DNA from: Heterodera schachtii
Taxonomy: Eukaryota > Nematoda > Chromadorea > Rhabditida > Heteroderidae
Length of the DNA: 64,000 bases
Reading direction: 5' to 3'
Assembly (NCBI GenBank): GCA_023374025.1
Contig: SIJG01000015.1
Location: forward strand, 2,273,964-2,337,963
The stretch's first letter is position 1, and every line of letters begins with the position of its first letter. The translations under genes were made by a program, and so were the position numbers. Of this stretch, positions 1-11,200 are shown one piece after another. The notes beneath the pieces are model-generated. The model saw nothing but the letters and a program-made list of their open reading frames with translations. It was not told where the DNA came from and did not search any database.

Positions 1-276
1 CTCCAGACGAATCGATTGGTATATCATTTGATCCTTTTTTTCACGGGGCGTTCACTACAGTTTATCCGAGTCTACGATGACTTTTAAATGCTGTTTTTCC
101 TATTTCGGTGTTTTTGTGCATAAAACAATTTTGGTTTAAGTGTCCTTAGTCGGAAAAAAATCTTTAAAAAAATAAAGTACAATTCATAGCTGATATTAAG
201 TCGATTGGATGTAAAAACTGAAAAAGAGCCATTTTTCCTTTCCGATGCAAAAATTACAAAAAACCGAAACAATCAC
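1..276. other. AT-rich flank, no gene seen
   Basis: No conserved coding signal is visible. The only open frame (84-272, minus) is short, Phe/Lys-rich and low in complexity. This stretch is probably the 3' flank of the F-box-like gene whose stop codon lies at 277-279. Confidence 0.5.
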
Positions 277-1748
277 CTAAATGTATTCAAACGAAAGAAT
301 CAACAAATAAATGTGAGGAGCAATTATCCGATCACTGTCCATTCGTAATGATCGATCAGAATTTCCAATTTCATTCAGTTTTTCTTTCGCTGTCCGCTGG
401 GCCCGGCACTCATTTTCAGACCACTTTTTGCGTTCATTTGGTCCGATTCTGGCGGAGACAATGGCCTAAACGAAGCAAAAATTTAAATATGACGAGATAA
501 ATAAAAGCAAAAGCTTTTTCCACTCACCCAATGCAATTTCCAGAAAGCCAAATGTTGACATTGTTCAAATTGTCCGTCTTTTTGTCCTCCCATTGAATTG
601 TCACCCCAATTTGGCATCGCTTCAACACACAATTAATATCTGGAGATTCTTCTTCCTCTTCTGCCTTCAATGTCAGCTTTTCTTTAGTCTGTTCATTCAC
701 CAATTCAAATTGCGTAATTGAGGTGTAAGTTATGAACTGAATTATATAGTTGGTAGAAGAAATGGTGGCACGGAGAAATTCCTAAAAATGGGAAACGAAA
801 GAAAATAGCAATCAATCCAAATATTTTATTGAAAATGTGGCCACACCTCTTTGAAATCGTTGACCCATTCATTGATTCCTTTCGTATAAGTACAACTCAA
901 TTGCTTTGGCTTTCCATCTTTTCTCGGAGTGTTCAACCATTTGGACAATGCTTGGCCAGCAGTTGAGTTTTGCCTATCATCGCCAATTTCTTCGATCACC
1001 AAATTATCGGGATGGATTGAATCCAATTGATTGAGATCAGTGAGAATTGTCGGTGAAATGTGACGACGCAATTTGTCCAAATAAAAACTATTGGGAAGAG
1101 TCAAATGGCGAATGTTTGGCGCAAAAATGGGCCAAATTTCACAGGCAAAAACTTCCCAAATTGGCTGGACAATGCCGTTGTTGTCATGCTTATCATCCAA
1201 ATACAAAAGCAAATCCATATTGGTGCCTCTGTCAAAAATTTGCCGGTTGGAACGAAGAAAGTCAATGACGGAATGGTCAATGTACCTGAAAAGGAACCCC
1301 TTTATCAGTTAATAATTTAGATTTTGAATTACTCAATTCGAAGGTTGTTAAAGCGGATTTTGTTGTGCAGCGGACGGTCGGGCAATGGAAAATGCAAATT
1401 ACGGTAGTCCTTTGCTGGAGGAAATTGATTGAATTTGCCGGTAAACACACTAAGTTTAGGTTCTCCCAACCCAATGGCATTTTGAATATTGATTGGTCTC
1501 CAAATTGTCAATTGGCTTTTGCCATCGAAATGTTTGTCCACTAGCGCATTGAAACGTGGCGAAATCAGTGCCAATTTGAGGCCGAGTTGAGGACGATCAA
1601 ACAGAGGGAGAATGTCCATCAAAATGTCGTTGCACACCCAACTGAAATTGCCAAAAATATGTTGAAGCGGTCATAAAAATGAATTCATAAATTCTTAAAC
1701 CAATAAATTCTCTCACATTTTCTTCAAAATTCGCTTATTCTTTTTCAT
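277..1748 (-). CDS. F-box-like protein of the cyst-nematode expanded family
   Basis: Five exons read cleanly on the minus strand. The start ATG at 1748-1746 opens a short basic exon (MKKNKRILKK). A TTTCAG acceptor near 1643 continues with IWVCNDILMDILPLFDRPQLG, an F-box-like helix pair (interrupted here only by notation). The next exon (about 1297-848) carries YIDHSVIDFLRS, PIWEVFACEIWPIFAPNIRHL and GQALSKWLNTPRKDGKP, which are signature phrases of the family. Two more exons (about 783-530 and 476-277) finish the protein with FELVNEQTKEKLTL and a WSENECRAQRTAKEKL helix before TAG. F-box proteins usually recruit substrates to SCF ubiquitin ligases; that role is inferred from the family, and no substrate domain is recognisable. 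The short introns have GT-AG borders. Exon phases are consistent throughout, so the gene looks intact. Confidence 0.82.
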
Positions 1749-2202
1749 TGCCACGCGGAGACTTCGCCGTTTTCCAAAAGTCACAAATGAACCCAACGGT
1801 TTCTGTTGATCAGTTGCAGAAATGGGGCGGTGCTTGGTGGAGGAAGGTTCTTTTTTTTACAATTTAGCCTAAAATAAGGAAAATCTTTAAAAATTTGCAC
1901 AAAAATTAAGCGTGGAATTCTTTTTCATCCTCATTTATAAATCATCTGAAATCAATGTCAGTGTTATGAATTTAACAATCAAAACGGAACAGCTTGCAAT
2001 CTGTATCATCCCATTTTTTGGCCTATTAAAACTTTAAGAACGACAAAAAATGAAAAGAATTCGCATTTCGCTTTTTGGCGCGAAATGCGAAATTTCCACC
2101 ACTAAGAATGAATATGTATATTTGAAAATTTCAATTTTTAAAACGAATGCTTCATTTTATTATTTTCTGTTAACATATTACACTCAAAATTGCAAAATTT
2201 TT

Positions 2203-2229
2203 CCGGCGGCGCCTATCGGCACCGCCGGA
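2203..2229. repeat. GC-rich hairpin module, copy 1
   Basis: A stem CCGGCGG/CCGCCGG encloses an inner stem GCC/GGC with a TATC loop, set in AT-rich sequence and preceded by a GTTAACA-containing stretch. The same module recurs near 14152, 32109, 51353 and 51515. Confidence 0.8.
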
Positions 2230-2486
2230 CCAACCCAAGCCCAATGTCCTAAAGAGTTTTGAAAAAATAGCGCCACAAAAATAGTGATTAGAGATTTAAA
2301 AGCAAAAATATAAGAGATTGTTAATTTATTTAAAAAAATCCATAATTTTGAGACTCAGAAAATTCCAAGGTCCCCCCCCCCGCCGAAATGAAAATTTTTA
2401 AAAATTTTCAACGAATAATAGAAAAATTCTTGGAATTTCTCCCCACAAACAAAAATTTAAAAAGTTTATGGGTACATTTTTGGGTA

Positions 2487-2813
2487 CTAATGTACTTTAC
2501 AGACCATAATAAATAATTATTTTTTTAAATCATATAAAAAAATTTCTTGAGTGTTTTCGGGGTCGTTGATGACGAATCTGACATCCATTTCGACCAAATT
2601 CGAACCCCGAACCAGTATTTCGAACAAAAATTTGAAATTCAACTTTTCAAAAAATCATTTTATGGTGCGAAAATAACTCGAATGCTGGTTAGGGGTTGTA
2701 ATTTGGTCGAAATTGATGTCAGATTCGTGATCAGCGACCCAGAAAACACCCTAGAAATTTTTTTATATGATTTTAAAAAATAATTATTTTTTATGGTCTG
2801 TAAAGTACATTAG
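2487..2813. mobile_element. Palindromic MITE with TA target duplication
   Basis: The two arms are long inverted repeats: the left arm begins CTAATGTACTTTACAGACC and the right arm is its reverse complement ending at 2813. The internal parts around 2560 and 2715 also pair. TA flanks both ends (2485-2486 and 2814-2815), as expected for Tc1/mariner-type MITEs. The arm sequence 'ttttcggggtcg' recurs in the inverted repeat at 59986-60188. No transposase is encoded. Confidence 0.75.
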
Positions 2814-3027
2814 TAATTAATTGATTTTTCAAACATTTGTTTGCTTTTTAAAAAATAAAAAATCCAGGTCCGGGCTGGATCCAGTCTCGAGGAGCCTGGA
2901 TTTTTCCTGGACCTGGATTTGTCCACGAAATCCAGGTCCGGGCTGGAACTTACATTAGCTTTTCATCCCTATTAATCACTAATCATGCTTGAAGATCATT
3001 GATTAATTTAGCAAATAATTGCTTGTA

Positions 3028-4362
3028 ATGGTTGAACAAATCGTTGAATATAGAGATGATATCACTTTTGCAGTCAAATTGGATGTTTTGGAGACCGGCA
3101 AAGTTATTGTGTCGCCGAAAAAAAATATCGGCCATCTTCTCTGGTGAGTTAATTTTTCTTTTTTTTTCAATAAAATGCTCAATTTTAGGTCCATAAAAAT
3201 CATGAAATACAATTCCTCAAAACACAGTAGGCGTAGGTTTATCCGGTATTATGTTCAATTCGAGCGACAGGCCGATGGGAGTCCTGCAGAATTTAAGGTT
3301 TTTTCTTCGGAATTTGGGGAATCGAATGATATTTAAAAATTTAATTGGTTTTGAACAAAATTTATATTTTGGTATTTTTGAGTAACAGGTCAAACACCGT
3401 TCTTTATTATTCAGTTGGATGCTTATTTGGATTCATGTGCTATAACAAAACCGGATCGAGCTCCCGAACACGACTACCAATACACGTGGAGTTGTGAGCC
3501 GTTGCGTTTTGAAAGCATCAAAAGCGATGAGTTGACTTGGCATTCTGAGTGGCGTTGGATGAATCTGGATGCACTTCGCAATACGGAAAACGAATTTTTG
3601 GATGACCAAGGCCGAATCCATTTGTGGGCGAGGGTGGACATTTTCGAACTTTCTAATTACGGGTAGGGTTTAGACAGCACTTTACAACTAATATTTACAT
3701 GTGATTTAGACGCGCTGATAAGCCAGACCTATTAACAGTGAATGGTCGAACTTTCCGAGTGAATAAATACGTAATCAAACTTCGTGCTAAATTCATTTTA
3801 CTATGTTTTTCAGATTTTGGCCGGCTTTTCCCCATTCTTCCGCACTTTCTTTTTCAAGGACGGCTTCAAAGAGTTCCTTACTCAGAACTTCGAAATTCGA
3901 GACCCCGAGGTGGATGCCGACATGTTTGGTCGTATGCTCGACATTGTTATGACGCAAGACCAATACGACCCGGATGGTGGGTTTGGAGGCCATGTTTATT
4001 TACACAAATCTCAATCTCCGACTTGACAGATGAAACTGTGGAAGGCTTGCTTCACTTAGCCGACAAATACGACCTTGCTTGTGTGAAAGAAGTTTGCGAG
4101 AAATTCCTCATGGATTACAGTGAGCAGTCGCGCATTTTCAAATTTCGGATGGCGGAAGCTTACGGACTTGTCGCCTTAAAAGTAAGGAGGACAAAATTTT
4201 TAATCTACTAGTTTGTAGTGGGTTTCATCGACGACCGATCCTCTGTATTTTATTCATTTTTTTCCAAAAAGCATAAACCGTTTTTTCTTGCCTAAATTTG
4301 AGTGATAATTAAAAAAATTTGCAGTGTCTGATTTTTGGAAGGTGGGTTGTTTTCGAAAATTA
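3028..4362 (+). CDS. MATH-like/BTB domain protein
   Basis: Start ATG at 3028. About seven exons join in phase. The N-terminal half (about 160 residues) is a MATH-like beta region with Trp-rich phrases such as YTWSCEPLRF and LTWHSEWRWMNLDAL. A BTB/POZ domain follows (LTVNGRTFRVNKY, ILAGFSPFFRTFFFKDGF, LLHLADKYDLACVKEVCEKFL). The final helix AEAYGLVALK ends at a donor at 4182. A last short exon starting after the TTTGCAG near 4323 would give the stop at about 4360; this 3' end is inferred. MATH-BTB proteins commonly act as CUL3 adaptors that select substrates for ubiquitination, so that is the likely role. Introns are small and have GT-AG borders. Confidence 0.83.
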
Positions 4363-4605
4363 ACAGTGAAGAAGCTAACCACGTTTATCCCGCGTTAAAT
4401 CGACATGATTGAACATTGTGCCTCTATATTTAACTATGCATTTTTTTTGTTACCGTTCGCACCCTTCTAGCAAATTCCCCCCTCTTATGCTTTCCTCTTA
4501 CAAATTAGGCCCGTAACAATAAAAAGGCGAGATAGGTTAATTGCTTTATTTTGTAGTTAATCCATCCCAACAATTTTTTTCATTAAGGGTCAAACATTAC
4601 GGAGG

Positions 4606-4953
4606 ATGGACCCGCAGGAGTTTTGTGCCAATTTTCTTGCCAATGTCAACGAATTCGCCAAACTCAGCGAAAGATCCAAGCGAACTTGGGACAGGCGCAT
4701 GGGCGACGTCAGTTTTGGTCGTTCTTCGGCTTTTCCATGTTACAACTGCCGGAAGCGTCGGCGAGTGTTTTCGCCCGAGCCAAACATTCATTTGTCCATC
4801 GGTGATTATACGGCACGCTCGCGCACCGTCTCCTCCACTCACACGGCAAGCATTCGCACTTTGTCCCGGTCAACTTCTTACGATGGCCAAGCGAGCAATG
4901 ACGACAATTCATCCATTTACCATCCGCCAACTGAGGCCTCCTTTTCTGCATAG
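4606..4953 (+). CDS. Small hypothetical protein, 115 aa
   Basis: A single uninterrupted frame from ATG at 4606 to TAG at 4953, between the BTB gene and the RABL6-like gene. The N-terminus looks helical (CANFLANVNEFAKLSERSKRTW). A Cys-x2-Cys basic patch follows (CYNCRKRRRVF), and the tail is Ser/Thr-rich and probably disordered. A TTTTGTAG at about 4547-4554 could be a trans- or cis-splice acceptor just upstream. I do not recognise the family. An overlapping longer frame (4541-5068) exists but looks less protein-like. Confidence 0.4.
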   Translation: MDPQEFCANFLANVNEFAKLSERSKRTWDRRMGDVSFGRSSAFPCYNCRKRRRVFSPEPNIHLSIGDYTARSRTVSSTHTASIRTLSRSTSYDGQASNDDNSSIYHPPTEASFSA

Positions 4954-5170
4954 CAACAAACCCCAGAACCACAAACATTTGCCCCTCATAGTTGGGCACC
5001 TTCTGATTTTGCGTGTGTTTTTAAGAAAGTCAAGTCGAATGTTCAGTGATTCATTTATTTATTTCTAAAATTTTGCTCGCATAATTGTTCAAACACATTT
5101 ATTTTTGATCTAATATTACGTGTTACTTAATAATTTTAGTGTTCACTCAGAGCGAAAAAAATTGTGTGTT

Positions 5171-7524
5171 ATGATAAACGCATTGAGGAAAAAATTTGTT
5201 GCGACTGAGGAAGGCGCAGAACCAAAATTGGGTTAGTTAATGTGTAAAATATGATCGGCTAGGAAAAAGGGACTCTTCGATTGTTTATTTACTAAAAACA
5301 GATTTTCTTTTGTATGCCTTTAAATTGATACTTGATAGCATTTTTTTTCTTTTAACCTCCACTCATTAGCATGCACTAATCGTCGGACGAACATTTCTGC
5401 TAATTACCCATTTCCCGCTGGGGTTAACCTCGTTGGAGCCGAATTGCAACGGAAATTTGCCACTGGCATTGATTACAACAGTTGAATTTTGGGAATTTTC
5501 TGAAAAAATTACCGTATTAGTGAAAATTTTGATCCGTGGCGACCGAAACACCGGTAAAACTTCCCTTTGGAGTCGGCTGCAGGGAATGCCCTTTCGGCAA
5601 GAAGAGGAGGGCGACTCGTACACCCAAACGGAAGAGATTCAGGTGGGAATCTGAAACGGCAAAGGGAATGGCCCAGGGAAAGTGAGGGGGGGGGGGGGGG
5701 CTTGGTACCAGAAAGGTGTTCCGAGGTTAAAATTACAATTACAAAATCGGAATTACTCCCCAAAATTTTGGGACCATCCTCTGAATAATTTTGTATTTAA
5801 TTTGTTGGACAATTTGTGTCTAATGAACTCCTTCCGTCAACTAATCTTTTGAGGTCGCTTCGATCACATGGAATTATCGTGCCCATGATTTCGTGGTCAA
5901 ATTGGACATTTGGGATGTTGTGGACAAGGGACGTCGTGCCGACCCTTCGGCCGGCGCGGCGGCTCCTCTCAAATTGGGATTTTCTCGCAAAAATGCTTCT
6001 CAATCGGCCAAATGTTCCGTCGACATTCCCTCGGCTGTCCAGGAAGTGGTAAATGAGAAGTTAGACCCGAATTTTTTGAAAATTGTTTGTCCAATAACAG
6101 CTGTTAGCCACTTTGTGGGGCCAAACAAACCATTGATTGGCACCAACAAAATTCTGGCATTATAATCACTAATTTTAAGGCACTTAAAGTCGGCACGTAA
6201 AAGCCCAAAATAGGCATTTGCCTAAAAATTGCGACACTTTTTGCTTTTGTTATTAATTTGTTCGCTTTTTTATTTCCTAAATTAACAAAAATAATTGTCA
6301 TTAAATTAATCATTTTATCTTAAATTAGTCATTTTATTTATGCCTTTTTGCAGATTAAAAATGCTGCTTGTGATGCGAGCACTGTGAACGTTTACAACGG
6401 CTGTGACGGAGTCGTCATGTTATTCGATGTGACCAGAGATTGGTCAGAGGCGGGGGGGGGGGGCGGAAGGCGTACAAATAAATCATTTCGTTGTTTTTGT
6501 TTTATTACTGCTTTTTCATGCTTTGGTTGGTCTGACTGTTTCCGTGTAGGACCTGGGCTTACATTCGTCGCGAATTGCCCTCAGTGCCCGCCCATATTCC
6601 CGTGTTGGTAATGGCCAACAAAATGGATCTGATCAGTGCTGCTGATCAGCCACAGCCTTCCACCATTGGCGAATGTCTCCAATTTCTGCGCGTTTTCAAT
6701 GAACGGTGGGGAGGAGCACACATTTAAAGACCGAGGGGGGGGGCGAGTTGAGGGCGGAATGGCACGAATGGGTGCCGCCAACTGAGTGCCATCTCAGAAT
6801 CAATTGGGTTTCGGTGTTACCCCCCCCCCCCCCCCCCTCTGTTAATTGGCATTTTAAGGTGCAAACCTTGCCCAAATGCTTCTTCCGCCGCCCTTTGTCC
6901 CCCACTCCCTTTGCCAATTCGTTTTGTGAGGGCGTCGATGAAAAGCGCCCGGGGACTGAAATTTTTGTACAATTTCTTTAACATTCCATTCCTAAATGTG
7001 CAGGTTTGACTGACAAATGAACTTTGTTTAATGCCAGAAAATGTTAATTTATTTCCAGCAAAACTTTCTTAAAAATGCAATGGAAGCGAATTTGAGGGAG
7101 CTGCGAATTGCGGAGGAAGAATTGGACATTTTGGCGAAAGAGGAAGGACAAAATCCGACAAATTGGCGAAGAAAAAGCGACGAATCGGCGGACGAAGGAA
7201 AAGGCGAAGAGAGAAACAGAAGACTCAGTGGAGAGGAAGAGACGGAGGAAGAAAGGGAGGAGGAGGAGGAAGAACACACGGAAGAGGAAGAAAAAGGGCA
7301 TGGGGAGAGGCAGAGACGGCAAAGGGACGGCGAGCGGACGTCGCCAGCGAAATGCGCACAATTCGCCGCCGCTTCTCGCCCCCGTCCCTCCCCCTCCTCC
7401 TCGTCATCGTCGGAAGAAGTGCCATTTCCAAATTCAAAGGGACAATTCGAAGCGAATGCATTTCCAGGAAGCCAACCCCCACGTGTCGACTTATGCGGAG
7501 GATTTTGACGACGGAACAAATTAA
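5171..7524 (+). CDS. RABL6: Rab-like GTPase of the RABL6 (Parf) family
   Basis: Exons from ATG 5171 give MINALRKKF, then [20 protein letters not shown], where the intron splits the ATG codon of NMK. The P-loop is GDRNTGKTS. Later exons give [11 protein letters not shown] (switch II region), [31 protein letters not shown] (G4 NKxD) and [17 protein letters not shown], all in the order seen in RABL6. The C-terminal part is Glu/Arg-rich and low in complexity. A 49-nt intron (GTGCCATTTCC...TTTCCAG, about 7421-7469) would restore a sensible terminus [11 protein letters not shown] with stop at 7522-7524. Without it the frame ends at 7508. RABL6 proteins are GTP-binding proteins linked to cell proliferation, localised to cytosol and nucleus. 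A G16 tract lies in the intron near 5688. Confidence 0.88.
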
Positions 7525-7873
7525 TTGCCAATTATTGCGATGACTCATCGGCCGGGCATTTGGACACAATGTGCAATTTGGGATTTCACACAAAATTATT
7601 CCAAATTAATTAATTACGACTAATTTACCATTAGTCAGCATTTAATTCCAACAAAATGTTTCCAATAATTCTAACAATAAATTGAAATTCTGAAGTCCAT
7701 TGGTCATTAAAAAGTTTTGTCACATATAAAAATATGTAAAAAATATCACAGAAAAAGGCGAAAACAAAAACAAATTGCCGAATAAACTTAAAATGTGGGG
7801 ACCCGTTTAACTACAGAAATAATAACAATGCTTGCAATGCATTTCTGTGATTTGATCAGTCCAATAAAAAGTT
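7525..7873. other. 3' flank of RABL6-like gene
   Basis: AT-rich sequence with an AATAAA-type signal near 7676. No coding signal. Confidence 0.5.
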
Positions 7874-8140
7874 TTGTTTTGGATTTGCAGAAATAAAATT
7901 GATAAATGTTGCAAGCTAAACTTAGGGGAATGGGTGGACAAACGATGCTTACATTTCTGTTTTGCCAAATATTGCAATTCTGAGATTGTCACGACTTCCC
8001 ATGCTAATGAGGGAATGGAAATGGTAAAGCTGTTTCGCTCAATCTATCAGCAGCAGTTGGTCGAGATTCGTTATCCTTTGAAAAGTTTTCTGATCATTTT
8101 GAGTGAAATGCAATTTCCGTACGATGGCCAATTCGACTGA
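7874..8140 (+). CDS. Possible small Cys-containing protein or exon
   Basis: An 88-codon open frame that follows a TTTGCAG acceptor-like site at 7885-7891. It has clustered cysteines (DKCCKLNLGEWVDKRC, then CFAKYC), faintly like nematode DB modules, followed by a plain helical tail. No upstream signal-peptide exon was found, and the minus-strand patched-related gene ends only 118 bp downstream. It may be an exon of an unrecognised gene or chance. Confidence 0.22.
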   Translation: MFWICRNKIDKCCKLNLGEWVDKRCLHFCFAKYCNSEIVTTSHANEGMEMVKLFRSIYQQQLVEIRYPLKSFLIILSEMQFPYDGQFD

Positions 8141-8257
8141 TCCGCCGCCGAAGAAGCAATCAAATTGTATTCGAAGCGCATCGCCCGAGGGGTATTCGGT
8201 GGACGAGCGCAACCCCCGGCGTGGGAGTGCTATCCGCCACCAAAAGCTCCGCGATGT

Positions 8258-11200
8258 TCACCCGTTGCGGTGCTTGGGGAAGCCTTTGACGGACAATCTG
8301 CGGAAAGAATCAGTCCCAATTCTCGCGGTTTTGCCTTCGTCCCGTCCAACCCGAACGATTCTGTCCAGAGAGTGCCCTTGCTGGTGTTTGGGTTGGCACT
8401 TTTCCTTTTCACTTTCTTTCACTCTTTGCACGGTTCCGTTTGCCGTCTTTTGTTGATTCTTTGGTTGAGGGGATGTTAAAATGGCATTTGCATTTTGTTT
8501 TGGCACTTTGCATGGCGAAGTGTCCGTCCGCGTGCCCTTTTGCCTGTTTGCCTTCCGTTTTTCTGCCGCTTCATTCGTCGGCTTCTTTCTCCCTTTTTCG
8601 GATTCGTTGTCGCCTTCTAAACTCGTGTTGCTCGTCGAACTGCCGGTCTCTTCACTTCCGATTCCGCCATCTGACGAGGCGGCGAATGATTCGCTCGAAG
8701 ACTGTGCCGACCGCGAAGATTCTCGACGATGCGCCGAGGAGTGGGAAGGAGGAGAGGAGGAGGAAGAAGAAGAGCAGGAAGAGCTTTTGTTGTCGCCGAT
8801 GGAAGCGGAGGGAAGAGCGGTGAGAACGGCCGGAAGAATGACCAAACCGTGGAACATGCCCAGACAAACGACCACCACAATGGTCTAAAAAGGGGATAAT
8901 CGATCCCCGACAGAAAGACGAAAATGCCTTTAGAAAAACCATGGCCAAATAAGACTGTTTGAGGAGCAGCGGGAGGAGTGCAACGATGGTGGAAAGGCCG
9001 ACCTGACCATGGTTAAATGGGTGGATTAATTGGGTTTTATGTTTTTGTGTGGGGAAGGAAAGAGGTGACTCATCAAAGGCCAACCGAAGGACAACCAAAG
9101 GAAGGACCTGAATCATTGGCCAACCGATCACGGAAAGGGCTTGTTGCATTCGAATTTGAGCATTCTGAAAAATACGCAATTGGAAAGTGATAGCAAAGGA
9201 GGAAAAGCCAAACCCCGTCAGGAGCTTTGTAATAATGGTAACTGATGTGAGCTGAAAAACATTCAAATTTCGCCGGGTTAACTATTTTTTTGTGTTTGTT
9301 TTAATTACTATACATGTAAAATCCACGCTAAAACCAATGGCCATAAGAAGTGAAGCCATAGACAAGGGATCTGAAGGAAGCGGAAATTACAAGGGAAAGA
9401 GGCGCGGCGAAAGCCAAAAGCGTACCCAAATCGACGCCCCATAAGGCCAAAAAGCCGAAAATTCCGCATGAAATGGAAAAAACTGAGAAAACGGCGGCAA
9501 CAACACTGAAGGAGTGGGAATTAAAGCGACAAAAGAGCAAAAAGCGAAGGAAAAGCCAACCTAAGGAAATGGGGGATGAACACGAGACACACCAAACAAG
9601 TGCAGAGAAGGGCAACCGCAACACTTCCCAGCACAGTCTGATCAATGGAAATTGTCTGAAGCGGAAAAGCCATTGGGAGACAAAAGCATTTATTTGAATG
9701 GATTCGTTCCCTTTCCCATTTTGCTGTCTTCCCATCCAAAAATTGTTTTTAATTGCCATTGTGCTGCTGAACTGAACCTGGTCCACGAATGGCGTGTGGT
9801 CGCTGTAAGCGAACACTTCCATGTCCGCGTAATGTTGTGCAATGCGTCGCCATTCGCGCACTGTCGGCACCAATTCGTGGTATTTGATGACACGGTGGAA
9901 ATTAGTGACGAAGAAGAAGCCGCTTATGCACTCGGGTTGATTGGCATGACACGCGGATTCGTTGTGGTGGACAAAGGAATTCAGGTAGAAGTAGGAGGCG
10001 GAGCGGAAAAAGGCCGGGATTTCGGTGTAAGCGAATGCCGGGGGACGGTCCTCCGCAGGGTCCGCCTGGGTACGGTGGGACACGGTCACTTTAGGTCCCT
10101 TCCTACCGTACATATCCCTCTTCCCTCTGTTTATTGGCACTTTCCCAATTTGCCATTTGCTTCGTTTACCTCTGCTTCGTCTTCATTCTCGTTTTCGCTG
10201 CTGTAAAATCGCACAAAGTCCTCATATTGGGGCAACCAAAAGAAGGTCGACTCGGCCCCGTAACTGTTCAGCGCATGTTCAAAGTCCCACACCAATTGTT
10301 TAACACCTCAAAAATGCGGACTAAAAACAAACAAAACAAAAAAGAATTAGCACACGTGCTAATTGCTGCGGGTCTCGAAGGTCCCCGGGGCGAAGGACGA
10401 ACACGGAGATGGGCTGCATGTTGCGGAGAGCAGTCTCAAATTGGAGTTGGAACTGGTGGAGGTAGGAATTGGGCAGTGCCATCTGACAAATGAGTGGCAT
10501 TTGCTAATTAGTTAATTTAATCATTTGCAAAAGTGTGCCTTATCAATGGAAATGTTCGACTGCAAAAGTTGGATGCCCAGCCAAGAAATGACGAAGTAGA
10601 CGAACATAAACAAAGTCAGAACGAACCTAAGTAAAGTCAATTTAAATGCGAAGGAGCAGAGGAAAAGACGAGGCTTTTCGAATGGATTTAAAAAGAATTA
10701 TTTTGGCAAAAGAATTGGCAAGGAATGCCACGATTGTTCTGTCCCATTGTTCACCTGGTCAACCATTTGGTGACGGCATAAGCCCAAAATTCGATAATTA
10801 TTCTATGGAAATGTTCACCATAAGAGGCCATCGTGCAAAATTCCTGAATAATTGTCGTCAAATTTCTCAGTTGTTTTTCCATTTATTTCCAACTTTTTGT
10901 TCGTTTTCATTCTTTGTTCTCTTTAAAATGCCTTTGTCGGCCTTTTTTTGTCTCCGCCCTTCGCTAAATGCGAGCACTGCCGAAAGGAACACCAATTGGT
11001 AGAGCCAACCTTAGAAGAAAGGCAAAGGGAGTGAGTGATCAGAACAGAGACCGATCAGTGATCATCACAAAAACAAATAAAATTTAAAAAGAAAAACGAA
11101 CAAATCGAAATGGCAATGGCCGAAAATATGCAAAATGTTCTGACGGCTGGCGTATCGGAGAAGGCGCCGATGATGAAAGAAATAATATTGGTGAGAGAGC

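Larger units (their letters stand above)
1749..3027. other. Intergenic, repeat-derived sequence
   Basis: Contains a copy of the GC-rich hairpin module (2203-2229), an AT-rich block resembling the interior of the element at 31619-32572, a palindromic MITE (2487-2813), and repeated 'aggtccgggctgga' motifs at 2876-2960 that look like the end of a hAT-like element. No conserved protein is encoded. The open frames at 2050-2262 and 2547-2783 lie inside these repeats. Confidence 0.6.

Noticed and set aside
7041..7593. Several overlapping frames on both strands (Arg/Lys, Ser/Leu, Pro-rich)
   Set aside because: Only the frame continuing [20 protein letters not shown] fits the RABL6-like protein; the others are shadows of a GA-rich coding tail.
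8440..8888. Plus-strand frames opposite the end of the minus-strand ptr gene
   Set aside because: The minus strand encodes the conserved PTR C-terminal helix and Ser-rich tail; the plus frames have no recognisable content.
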